Of a stretch of DNA of 64,000 nt, positions 42,404-50,178 are shown one piece after another. Source of the stretch: Anderseniella sp963700885 (lineage in GTDB: Bacteria > Pseudomonadota > Alphaproteobacteria > Rhizobiales > Aestuariivirgaceae); contig CAVOZJ010000032.1 of assembly GCA_963700885.1 (NCBI GenBank), forward strand, positions 186,001 to 250,000, read 5' to 3'. Position 1 is the stretch's first letter, and every line of letters begins with the position of its first letter. A model generated the notes under the pieces. It worked only from the letters and a program-made list of their open reading frames with translations, searched no databases and was not told where the DNA came from. The position numbers and the translations under genes were made by a program.

Positions 42404-42507
42404 CTAGATCAGTATGACTTTTGATTGAATCAATCAAAAGTCATAAAACTGATTGATTCCAAAGTGCCAGAGCAATTTTTTGGGCTCAAGAGAATCCATG
42501 TAGCTCT
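42404..42507 (-). repeat. Palindromic intergenic repeat, copy D (full, inverted)
   Basis: This 104-bp copy is the best preserved and runs opposite to the others. Its second palindrome at 42416-42442 is perfect: GACTTTTGATTGA and TCAATCAAAAGTC around one base. It abuts the IS630 right end at CTAG. With the IS removed, the copy would directly follow the SRPBCC stop codon, between two convergent genes. Confidence 0.82.
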
Positions 42508-42516
42508 GAAAGCCGA

Positions 42517-42804
42517 TTAGACACCTTCGACAATGACAATATCGGCCTCACCCGCACCCAGGCGCTTGGCGCGGGCCGACTGATATTCGTCACTGTTGAA
42601 ACAGTCGATTGCATCCTGGTAGCTGGCGAACTCGATGACCACATTGCGGGTCTTTCCTGCACCCTCCATCTGGGAGTGCTGGCCACCACGGGCAAGCATC
42701 CGGGCATTATACTTTTTAAACGCCTCCGGGGCCGCGTCCGCATAGTGCTTGTACTGGTCAGGATCACTGACGGTTACATGTGCAATCCAGTATCCCTTGG
42801 CCAT
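42517..42804 (-). CDS. DUF1330 protein
   Basis: The 95-residue protein matches the DUF1330 dimeric alpha-beta-barrel fold: KGYWIAHVTVSDPDQYKHY, MLARGGQHSQMEG, and NVVIEFASYQDAIDCFNSDEYQ. These small ferredoxin-like proteins have no established function. It lies 53 bp after dnaJ's stop on the same strand and converges on repeat D. Full length for the family. Confidence 0.9.
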   Translation of the reverse strand: MAKGYWIAHVTVSDPDQYKHYADAAPEAFKKYNARMLARGGQHSQMEGAGKTRNVVIEFASYQDAIDCFNSDEYQSARAKRLGAGEADIVIVEGV

Positions 42805-42857
42805 TGTGCCTTCTCCCCGGGAAATTCAGGTTCTGACGAAATCGGGACCGTGCGGCT

Positions 42858-44006
42858 TTAGCTGCCGAAACTATCCCAGAATGAACGCGCCTTGGTGAAA
42901 AAGCCGGCGGACTGCGGTGAGTTGTCCTTGGCCTGGCTCTCAAAATCACGCAACAGTTCCTTTTGCTTGCGAGTGAGGTTTACCGGCGTTTCAACACTTA
43001 CCTGGATATACATGTCGCCGTGCTGGCTGGTACGCAGTACCGGCATTCCCTTGCCTTTGAGGCGGAACTGTTTGCCTCCCTGGGTGCCTTCCGGAATGGT
43101 CACACGAGCCTTCTTGCCATCGATGGTCGGCACTTCGATCTCACCGCCCAGAGATGCGGACGTCATGGATATCGGTACGCGCGAAAAAAGATCCGCTCCG
43201 TCGCGCTGGAAGAACTCGTGCTGCTTGATGGCAAGAAAGATGTAAAGATCACCGGATGGGCCGCCACGCACCCCGCTTTCGCCTTCATTGGCAAGACGAA
43301 TACGAGTGCCGTCTTCGACACCGGCCGGGATGTTGACTGACAGGGTGCGTTCTTTTTGTACTCGTCCCTGACCTGAGCAATTGGTGCACGGATCCGATAT
43401 TACGGTTCCCCGGCCCTGACATGTCGGGCAGGCGCGTTCAACCGTGAAGAAGCCTGACGAGGACCGCACAGCGCCCTGGCCGTTACAGGTTGAGCAGGTG
43501 CCAGGACTGGTGCCGGGTTTGGCACCACTGCCGGAGCAGGTTTCGCAGGTGACGGAAGTTGGTACCCGTATCTGCGCAGACTTGCCGGCGTAAGCATCGG
43601 TAAGCGAGATTTCCATGTCATAGCGCAGATCCGAGCCCCTGGCCGCACCGCCTCCGCCGCGGCCGCCGGTACGCCGGCCGCCTCCGCCCATGAACTCGCC
43701 GAACAGATCCTCGAATATGTCGGACATGGATGAAGAAAATTCAGGACCAAAGCCTGCACCGCTCTGGCCTCCGCGGCCATCTTCGAACGCAGCATGGCCA
43801 AAACGGTCATAAGCGGCACGCCTTTGCGGTTCTTTCAGAACCTCGTAAGCCTCGCTGGCTTCCTTGAATTTCTGCTCGGCCGCAATGTCATCCGGGTTGG
43901 CGTCGGGATGATACTGCTTCGCCATTTTGCGAAAGGCGCTTTTTAGCTCCCTGTCATCGGCGGTCTTCCCAACACCAAGTACCTCGTAATAATCTCGCTT
44001 CGCCAT
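42858..44006 (-). CDS. dnaJ: Chaperone protein DnaJ
   Basis: From ATG 44006 the protein has 382 residues: J-domain with the HPD motif (KQYHPDANPDD), a Gly-rich linker (GGGGRRTGGRGGGG), four zinc-finger CxxCxGxG repeats from CETCSGSG to CTNCSGQG, and the substrate-binding C-terminal domain. It stimulates DnaK ATPase and delivers unfolded clients. An in-frame upstream start would add 21 residues and is unlikely. A 28-bp perfect inverted repeat lies in the gap after dnaK and may reduce dnaJ expression relative to dnaK. Confidence 0.97.
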   Translation of the reverse strand: MAKRDYYEVLGVGKTADDRELKSAFRKMAKQYHPDANPDDIAAEQKFKEASEAYEVLKEPQRRAAYDRFGHAAFEDGRGGQSGAGFGPEFSSSMSDIFEDLFGEFMGGGGRRTGGRGGGGAARGSDLRYDMEISLTDAYAGKSAQIRVPTSVTCETCSGSGAKPGTSPGTCSTCNGQGAVRSSSGFFTVERACPTCQGRGTVISDPCTNCSGQGRVQKERTLSVNIPAGVEDGTRIRLANEGESGVRGGPSGDLYIFLAIKQHEFFQRDGADLFSRVPISMTSASLGGEIEVPTIDGKKARVTIPEGTQGGKQFRLKGKGMPVLRTSQHGDMYIQVSVETPVNLTRKQKELLRDFESQAKDNSPQSAGFFTKARSFWDSFGS

Positions 44007-44091
44007 AGTATGTTCAGCCTGCTTGCAGCTTGCCATCACGGCAATTGCGGGTATGCACCAGTAAAGCAACCATCGTCTGTCATCCCAAACG

Positions 44092-44119
44092 CGCTCTGGA
44101 GCCCGCCGGCTCCAGAGCG
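44092..44119 (-). terminator. Perfect hairpin in the dnaK-dnaJ gap
   Basis: CGCTCTGGAGCC and GGCTCCAGAGCG form a 12-bp perfect stem with a 4-base loop, 22 bp after the dnaK stop. No T-run follows on the transcribed strand, so it is more likely an attenuator or mRNA-stabilising structure than a full terminator. dnaJ begins 86 bp further on. Confidence 0.6.
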
Positions 44120-44140
44120 ATCAACAATGACAAAGGCGCC

Positions 44141-46060
44141 TCAGGACGCCTTCTTGTCGTCCTCATCGTCCTGGACTTCTTCAAAGTCCGCATCGACGAT
44201 GTCTTCATCCGGCGAACCGTCCTCACTGCCTTCACTGTCACCTTCTGCAGCCTCGCTTTGCGCCTGATACATGGCTTCACCAAGTTTCATCGCTGCTTGC
44301 GACAGTGTGTTGGTCCTGGTCTGGATCTCTTCAACATTGTCGCCTTCCAGCGCTGTCTTCAGGTCGTCAACAGCAGCTGTCACGGCAGACCGGTCGGCTT
44401 CAGAGACCTTGTCAGCATACTCCGACAGGGATTTTTCGGTTGAATGGATCAGCGCTTCGGCATGATTCTTGGCTTCCACCATCTCCTTGTTCTTCTTGTC
44501 TTCCTCAGCGTGACTCTCGGCATCCTTGACCATTTGTTCAACTTCATCGTCGGACAGGCCGCCTGATGCCTGAATGCGAATCTGCTGTTCCTTGTTGGTT
44601 GCCTTGTCCTTGGCCGACACATTGACGATGCCATTGGCATCTATATCGAATGTGACTTCAATCTGCGGCACTCCGCGGGGTGCCGTTGGAATGCCCATCA
44701 GGTCGAAATTACCCAGCATCTTGTTGTGCTGTGCCATTTCGCGTTCGCCCTGGAACACCCGGATGGTCACGGCTGTCTGATTGTCGTCAGCGGTCGAGAA
44801 AACCTGGCTTTTCTTGGTCGGGATCGTTGTATTGCGGTCAATCAGTCGGGTGAACACTCCACCGAGGGTTTCAATTCCGAGCGACAGCGGTGTTACGTCG
44901 AGCAGCAATACGTCCTTGACTTCACCTTGCAGCACGCCTGCCTGGATGGCAGCACCGATGGCGACAACCTCGTCCGGGTTCACGCCCTTGTGCGGCTCCT
45001 TGCCAAAGAACGACTTGACCGTCTCGATGACCTTGGGCATGCGGGTCATGCCGCCGACGAGTACGACTTCGTCAATATCGGCAGCCTTCAGACCGGCATC
45101 CTTCAGGGCAGCCTTGCACGGCCCGACTGTGCGCTGGATGAGATCGTCCACCAGCGATTCCAGCTTGGCGCGGGTCATCTTCAGGGTCAGGTGCTTCGGA
45201 CCGGATGCGTCTGCAGTGATGAACGGCAGATTGACTTCAGTCTGGGTGCCGGACGACAGTTCAATCTTCGCCTTCTCTGCCGCTTCCTTCAGACGCTGAA
45301 GCGCCAGCTTGTCGGAGCGCAGGTCAATACTGCTCTCTTTCTTGAATTCATCGGCAAGGTAATCGACAATACGCATGTCAAAGTCTTCACCGCCAAGGAA
45401 AGTATCGCCATTGGTGGATTTGACCTCGAACACGCCATCGCCGATTTCCAGGATCGATACGTCGAACGTGCCGCCGCCAAGGTCATACACGGCGATGATG
45501 CCGGCATCTTTCTTGTCCAGGCCGTAGGCAAGAGCAGCAGCAGTCGGTTCATTGATTATGCGCAGAACTTCAAGGCCGGCAATTTTTCCGGCATCCTTGG
45601 TAGCCTGCCGCTGACTGTCATTGAAATAGGCTGGGACAGTGATAACAGCCTGGGTAACGCTTTCGCCCAGATGGCGTTCGGCGGTTTCCTTCATTTTCTG
45701 AAGCGTCATGGCGGAAATCTGCGACGGTGCATATTTCTTGCCCATGGACTCAACCCATGCATCGCCATTGTCAGCCTTGACGATACTATAGGGAACCAGC
45801 TTCTTGTCCTTTTCCACCATCGGGTCATTCATGCGCCGTCCGATCAGGCGCTTGATGGCGAAAAAGGTGTTTTCCGGATTGGTCACACCCTGACGTTTGG
45901 CGGGCTGGCCTACCAGCGTCTCACCGTCGCCTGTGAACGCAACGATGGAAGGTGTGGTGCGCGCACCTTCAGCATTTTCAACTACTTTCGGGCTTCCGCC
46001 CTCCATGACCGCAACACACGAGTTCGTGGTTCCAAGGTCAATTCCAATTACCTTACCCAT
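44141..46060 (-). CDS. dnaK: Chaperone protein DnaK (Hsp70)
   Basis: From ATG 46060 the protein has 639 residues, beginning GKVIGIDLGTTNSCVAV. It carries the ATPase motifs AYFNDSQRQATKDAGKIAGL and YDLGGGTFDVSILEIG, the linker DVLLLDVTPLSLGIETLGG, and an acidic C-terminal tail (DEDIVDADFEEVQDDEDD). It is the central Hsp70. The open frame extends 40 codons upstream, but the standard start is obvious. grpE and hrcA are close by but separate, with alkB between. Confidence 0.97.
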   Translation of the reverse strand: MGKVIGIDLGTTNSCVAVMEGGSPKVVENAEGARTTPSIVAFTGDGETLVGQPAKRQGVTNPENTFFAIKRLIGRRMNDPMVEKDKKLVPYSIVKADNGDAWVESMGKKYAPSQISAMTLQKMKETAERHLGESVTQAVITVPAYFNDSQRQATKDAGKIAGLEVLRIINEPTAAALAYGLDKKDAGIIAVYDLGGGTFDVSILEIGDGVFEVKSTNGDTFLGGEDFDMRIVDYLADEFKKESSIDLRSDKLALQRLKEAAEKAKIELSSGTQTEVNLPFITADASGPKHLTLKMTRAKLESLVDDLIQRTVGPCKAALKDAGLKAADIDEVVLVGGMTRMPKVIETVKSFFGKEPHKGVNPDEVVAIGAAIQAGVLQGEVKDVLLLDVTPLSLGIETLGGVFTRLIDRNTTIPTKKSQVFSTADDNQTAVTIRVFQGEREMAQHNKMLGNFDLMGIPTAPRGVPQIEVTFDIDANGIVNVSAKDKATNKEQQIRIQASGGLSDDEVEQMVKDAESHAEEDKKNKEMVEAKNHAEALIHSTEKSLSEYADKVSEADRSAVTAAVDDLKTALEGDNVEEIQTRTNTLSQAAMKLGEAMYQAQSEAAEGDSEGSEDGSPDEDIVDADFEEVQDDEDDKKAS

Positions 46061-46210
46061 TATGCCCTCCATTAGGCCGCCTGTTGCCATGCCCTTTGTA
46101 TGTGGCGCACGGCTATCCGGTCTCGCCGGTAACAGACTCCAGTTGCTCTGACTATCCGAACAATACCTGCCTTGCGGCATTCATGGTGTTACGTTCAGTG
46201 TTCGAGAGGC

Positions 46211-46240
46211 TATATAGTAAGGCTTGGCTCGCTCATCAAG
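46211..46240 (-). promoter_or_regulatory. Possible RpoH-type promoter for dnaK
   Basis: On the minus strand CTTG (46240-46237) is followed after about 15 bases by CTTACTATATAG, resembling the alphaproteobacterial heat-shock pattern CTTG-N17/18-CYTATNT with a short spacer. It would give a leader of roughly 140 bases before dnaK. No CIRCE repeat is visible in this gap. Tentative. Confidence 0.33.
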
Positions 46241-46256
46241 TCGGTGTTGCAACAAG

Positions 46257-46868
46257 ATGCAAATTGACGGATTTCAGATATACCCCGGCCATGTCGACCG
46301 GGAGGCGCAACTGGCACTGGTTGCGCTGCTTCGCGGGCTGATGGCTGACAATCCATTATATGTTCCGCAAATGCCGCGTTCAGGCAAACCCATGTCGGTT
46401 CGCATGACAAATCTGGGCAAACTGGGCTGGGTTTCGGACAGAACCGGTTATCGATATCAGCCGCATCACCCTGAAACAGCCAGGCCATGGCCCGCCATTC
46501 CGGAGAAACTGCTCGAATTGTGGGAGATACTGGCGCAGTACCCGCACCCGCCGGAAGCCTGTCTTGTGAATTATTATGCTGGCAGGGCGCGCATGGGCCT
46601 GCATCAGGACAAGGACGAAGTGAACCTTGATGCGCCGGTACTGTCGGTTTCGCTGGGAGACACGGCAGTCTTCAGAATGGGTGGAAACTCGCGCAAGGAC
46701 TCTACGCGGTCATTCAAACTGCAGTCGGGAGACGTACTTGTGATGGGCGGGAATGCTCGGATGAATTTTCATGGTGTGGACAGGATTCTGCCTGCTACGT
46801 CGACCCTTTTGGACGGCGGCGGCAGGCTGAACCTTACTCTCAGAAGAGTGAATTTGCCCGAAGTCTGA
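46257..46868 (+). CDS. alkB: AlkB-like alpha-ketoglutarate-dependent dioxygenase
   Basis: From ATG 46257 the protein has 203 residues. It has MSVRMTNLGKLGWVSD, the iron-binding HxD in MGLHQDKDE, a distal FHGVDR histidine, and RLNLTLRRV with the cosubstrate-binding arginines. It oxidatively removes N1-methyladenine and N3-methylcytosine lesions. It is divergent from dnaK and its 3' end abuts grpE tail to tail. The order dnaJ-dnaK-alkB-grpE is unusual enough to note but all parts are intact. Confidence 0.93.
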   Translation: MQIDGFQIYPGHVDREAQLALVALLRGLMADNPLYVPQMPRSGKPMSVRMTNLGKLGWVSDRTGYRYQPHHPETARPWPAIPEKLLELWEILAQYPHPPEACLVNYYAGRARMGLHQDKDEVNLDAPVLSVSLGDTAVFRMGGNSRKDSTRSFKLQSGDVLVMGGNARMNFHGVDRILPATSTLLDGGGRLNLTLRRVNLPEV

Positions 46869-47516
46869 CTATTTATCTTCGCCCCTGTCTTCCTTGTCGT
46901 CATTTTTGCCCTGGGCGGTCTCTGTCTGTTTTGCCACCCCGACAAGCGCCGGGCGCAGTATACGCTGGCCGATCTTGAATCCGGTCTGAACCACCTGGAC
47001 CACTGTGCCATTGGGTTTGTCCGAACCGGGCACCTCAAACATCGCCTGATGGAAATGCGGGTCAAACTTCTCGTCCAGCGGGTCAACTTCCTCAATGCCG
47101 TGTTTCTGAAAAGAGTTGAGCAGTTCGCGGCGGGTCAGTTCGATGCCGTCAATCAGATTGCGGGTGGCCTCGTCAGCATTCTTACGCGCATCATCAGGCA
47201 TCATTTCCAGCGCCTTGGCCATGCTGTCGCTGACTGACAACAGGTCGCGGGCGAAATTTGTAGCGGCATACAGTGTCGCTTCGGCTTTCTCGCGTTCGGC
47301 CCGCTTGCGCAAATTCTCGGTTTCGGCCATGGCGCGAAGAACCCGGTCCTTCAGGTCGGCATTTTCGGTCGCCAGTTCTTCGTAGGTGTCCATCGCAAAG
47401 GCGTCTTCGCCTGTGTCCCCATCAAGCAATGCATCGGCTGCAGCTTCAAGCTGTTCCTTGCTGAGCGCCTCTTCAGGCGAGTTGTCGTTTTCAGGTACAC
47501 GCTTGTTTTCGGTCAT
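46869..47516 (-). CDS. grpE: Nucleotide exchange factor GrpE
   Basis: From ATG 47516 the protein has 215 residues: an acidic N-terminal region, a long coiled coil (LKDRVLRAMAETENLRKRAE, then ATLYAATNFARDLLSVSD), and the C-terminal beta-wing with VDPLDEKFDPHFHQAMFEVPG in two parts. It releases ADP from DnaK. It follows hrcA on the same strand by 69 bp, the common hrcA-grpE order. An upstream frame extension of 14 codons is not needed. Confidence 0.95.
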   Translation of the reverse strand: MTENKRVPENDNSPEEALSKEQLEAAADALLDGDTGEDAFAMDTYEELATENADLKDRVLRAMAETENLRKRAEREKAEATLYAATNFARDLLSVSDSMAKALEMMPDDARKNADEATRNLIDGIELTRRELLNSFQKHGIEEVDPLDEKFDPHFHQAMFEVPGSDKPNGTVVQVVQTGFKIGQRILRPALVGVAKQTETAQGKNDDKEDRGEDK

Positions 47517-47585
47517 GGAAATTGATCCGCAAATTCTTGAAAGTTGTAGTTGTTGCAACGCATATCAGCTTTTTGGCGCCGGGAA

Positions 47586-48659
47586 TCAAGAGATGAGGCG
47601 GCCAATTGCCTGCGCTGTATAGTCCACCATGGGCACAATACGCGAATAATTCAGCCGGGTCGGCCCGACGACGCCAAGTACGCCAATGATGTTATCCTTG
47701 GCATCATGGTAGGGAGCGACCACCAGGGATGATCCGGACAGGGAAAACAGCTTGGTCTCCGAGCCGATGAAAATACGGACACCCTCGCCGGATTCTGCAA
47801 GGCCCAGCAGGTTCATGACGTCCTTCTTGTTCTCAAGGTCATCGAACAGTTTGCGGATACGCTCGATATCATCCACGTGGGCTGCTTCGTTGATCAGATT
47901 GGATCTGCCGCGCACAATAAGTGATCGTTTGCCGTCACCATTGTCATCCGACCATACAGCAAGTCCGGCGGCTATAACCCGGGCGGCGAGCGCGTCGAGT
48001 TCCTGTTCAACCACCTGCAACTGGCTTTCCAGCTGCTTCTTGAACTCGGCGATCGACAGACCCTGGCACCGGCTGTTGAGGTAGTTGCTGACCTCCGTCA
48101 GGGTTGAGGCAGGCAATCCGCGCGGCACCTCGATGGTACGGTTCTCGACACTGCCATCCTCTGAAACGATGATGACAAGTGCCTTGGTCGCACTGAGGCT
48201 CACAAACTCGATATGCCTTAACCGGCTGTTGACCTTGGTAGACAGCACAAGTCCTGCACATGACGACAGTCCGGACAGCAGATTTGTGGCGTCTGTCAGA
48301 ATGTCATCAGTTGTTTTATCGCGATTGAGTCCGGACATCTGTGCGTCAATTTGCGCACGTTCCTCCGATGTCAGGCGGCCCACTTCCATCAGTGCATCCA
48401 CGAAAAACCGCAGGCCGGTTTCTGTGGGTACTCTGCCGGCGCTGGTATGGGGCGAATAAATCAGCCCAGCTTCTTCGAGGTCCGACATCACATTGCGGAT
48501 CGAGGCCGGTGACAGGCCAACCGGCAAATGCCGGGAAATGGTTCGCGACCCGACCGGTCCGCCGGTTTCCAGAAAGGTTTCGACCAGGCGCCGGAAAATA
48601 TCGCGCGAACGCGTGTCCAGTACGGACAGTTCGGTCAAACGATCATCAATGGCCTTCAT
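47586..48659 (-). CDS. hrcA: Heat-inducible transcription repressor HrcA
   Basis: The 357-residue protein has the N-terminal winged HTH (GGPVGSRTISRHLPVGLSPA with SIRNVMSDLEEAGLI), the YSPHTSAGRVPTETGLRFFVD motif, and the C-terminal GAF-like and HrcA-specific domains (NIIGVLGVVGPTRLNY). It represses chaperone genes at CIRCE. No CIRCE repeat is visible in front of hrcA, grpE or dnaK, so its targets (often groESL) are probably elsewhere. An ATG at 48683 is also in frame. Confidence 0.95.
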   Translation of the reverse strand: MKAIDDRLTELSVLDTRSRDIFRRLVETFLETGGPVGSRTISRHLPVGLSPASIRNVMSDLEEAGLIYSPHTSAGRVPTETGLRFFVDALMEVGRLTSEERAQIDAQMSGLNRDKTTDDILTDATNLLSGLSSCAGLVLSTKVNSRLRHIEFVSLSATKALVIIVSEDGSVENRTIEVPRGLPASTLTEVSNYLNSRCQGLSIAEFKKQLESQLQVVEQELDALAARVIAAGLAVWSDDNGDGKRSLIVRGRSNLINEAAHVDDIERIRKLFDDLENKKDVMNLLGLAESGEGVRIFIGSETKLFSLSGSSLVVAPYHDAKDNIIGVLGVVGPTRLNYSRIVPMVDYTAQAIGRLIS

Positions 48660-48831
48660 GGGTATCCGGGTTTCAAATAGCATAGCATCAGATTGACGGT
48701 CTCTGACCCTAGAACTTAGGTGCGACCCCGGGCAGCGTCAATTGCCGGCATGCGGCGTTGCGAAATTGTCTGCACGGGTCTAAACCACGCCAGACCAGAA
48801 TTCAGATCAACCGGAAAGTCAGGAAATTTAC

Positions 48832-49545
48832 ATGAGGCCATCAGGTAGAAAACCCGCACAATTGCGCCAAGTCACCATGCAGCGCGGCTTCTCCATGCAT
48901 GCGGAAGGGTCTTGCATGATCAAATTCGGTGACACCCATGTATTGTGCACTGCCAGCCTGGAAGATCGGGTCCCTCCCTGGCTTCGTGGCGGTGGCAAGG
49001 GATGGGTGACGGCGGAGTACGGTATGTTGCCGCGCTCTACCGGTGGCCGCATGCGCCGCGAATCCACCGCCGGCAAACAATCGGGCCGCACCCAGGAAAT
49101 CCAGCGCCTGATTGGCCGTTCATTGCGCGCCGTGGTAAACATGGAAGCACTCGGTGAGCGCCAGATTACCGTGGACTGCGATGTCATCCAGGCAGATGGT
49201 GGTACCCGCACCGCTTCAGTCACCGGAGCCTGGGTGGCGCTGCACGACTGTATGGCACACATGATCAGGCAGGGAATGATCGAAACCACCGCCCTGACAG
49301 ACAATGTTGCAGCCCTGTCCTGCGGAATTTACCAGGGTCAGCCGGTTGCCGACCTGGATTATGCGGAAGATTCAAATGCTGAAACTGACGCCAACTTCGT
49401 GATGACCGGTTCCGGCGGCATTGTAGAGGTGCAGGGAACAGCAGAAGGCGTACCGTTCTCGCAAGCCGAACTGCTTGAATTGCTTGAACTGGCCAATAAG
49501 GGCATTGGCGAGCTGGTTGCCCTGCAGAACGCAACCGTGGCCTGA
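48832..49545 (+). CDS. rph: Ribonuclease PH
   Basis: The 237-residue phosphorolytic 3'-exonuclease starts with MRPSGRKPAQLRQV and has SCMIKFGDTHVLCTA, the GWVTAEYGMLPRST motif and RTQEIQRLIGRSLRA, matching RNase PH. It trims tRNA 3' ends using phosphate. It is divergent from hrcA with a 172-bp gap holding no gene, and is followed 2 bp later by rdgB. The rph-rdgB-hemW order is standard in Rhizobiales. Confidence 0.97.
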   Translation: MRPSGRKPAQLRQVTMQRGFSMHAEGSCMIKFGDTHVLCTASLEDRVPPWLRGGGKGWVTAEYGMLPRSTGGRMRRESTAGKQSGRTQEIQRLIGRSLRAVVNMEALGERQITVDCDVIQADGGTRTASVTGAWVALHDCMAHMIRQGMIETTALTDNVAALSCGIYQGQPVADLDYAEDSNAETDANFVMTGSGGIVEVQGTAEGVPFSQAELLELLELANKGIGELVALQNATVA

Positions 49546-49547
49546 CC

Positions 49548-50162
49548 ATGCAACTGGACCTGCCGGACAACAAGCTGGTTGTAGCAAGCCACAATCAGGG
49601 CAAGGTGCGCGAGATATCAGACTTGCTGGCTCCGCTCGGCCTGAAAGTAATTTCGGCAGGCGAGCTTGGCTTGCCGGAACCGGAAGAAACCGAGGTGACA
49701 TTTGAAGGCAATGCACGTCTGAAAGCCGAAGCTGCCATGCAGGCTTCGGGCCTGGCGGCCCTGGCAGACGACTCCGGTCTTTGTGTTGATGCGCTTGACG
49801 GGGCACCGGGTATCTACTCGGCCAGATGGGCTGGTCCGGGCAGGGATTTTGCCATTGCCATGCGCAAGGTTGAGAATGAGTTGGTCGCCACCGGCGCATC
49901 AGCGGCTGGAGGGCGATCGGCACAATTCGTGTGTGCCCTGTGTCTGGCGCTGCCCGGCCGGTCCTCGAGAGTGTTTACCGGCACGGTACACGGCGAAATG
50001 GTATGGCCGCCCAGGGGCCGGCACGGTTTCGGCTATGATCCGGCTTTCAGACCGGATGGTCACGATATGACATTTGGCGAAATGCAACCGGATGCCAAAC
50101 ACGCAATTTCGCACCGCGCACGCGCCTTCGCCCAATTTGTCGAAGCACTGTCGGCACCCTGA
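49548..50162 (+). CDS. rdgB: dITP/XTP pyrophosphatase (RdgB/HAM1)
   Basis: The 204-residue protein has the substrate motif VVASHNQGKVREI, the catalytic ADDSGLCVDALDGAPGIYSA in two parts, and the GRHGFGYDPAF and SHRARAF motifs near the end. It hydrolyses non-canonical purine NTPs, preventing their use in DNA. It starts 2 bp after rph and precedes hemW. Full length and conserved residues present. Confidence 0.96.
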   Translation: MQLDLPDNKLVVASHNQGKVREISDLLAPLGLKVISAGELGLPEPEETEVTFEGNARLKAEAAMQASGLAALADDSGLCVDALDGAPGIYSARWAGPGRDFAIAMRKVENELVATGASAAGGRSAQFVCALCLALPGRSSRVFTGTVHGEMVWPPRGRHGFGYDPAFRPDGHDMTFGEMQPDAKHAISHRARAFAQFVEALSAP

Positions 50163-50178
50163 TCCCGGACAAAATGAT

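Larger units (their letters stand above)
41354..42404 (-). mobile_element. IS630-family insertion sequence
   Basis: The 1,051-bp element has 17-of-20 matching ends (41351-41370 against 42388-42407, including the flanking CTAG) and lies between TA dinucleotides at 41352-41353 and 42405-42406. IS630-family elements duplicate TA and are known to prefer CTAG. Two overlapping transposase frames are on the minus strand. Its left end abuts the SRPBCC stop codon and its right end abuts repeat copy D. Confidence 0.9.

Noticed and set aside
44726..46075. 449-codon open frame antisense to dnaK
   Set aside because: Long antisense frames opposite dnaK are a well-known result of its biased codon use. It has no domain I recognise and lies fully over an intact essential gene.
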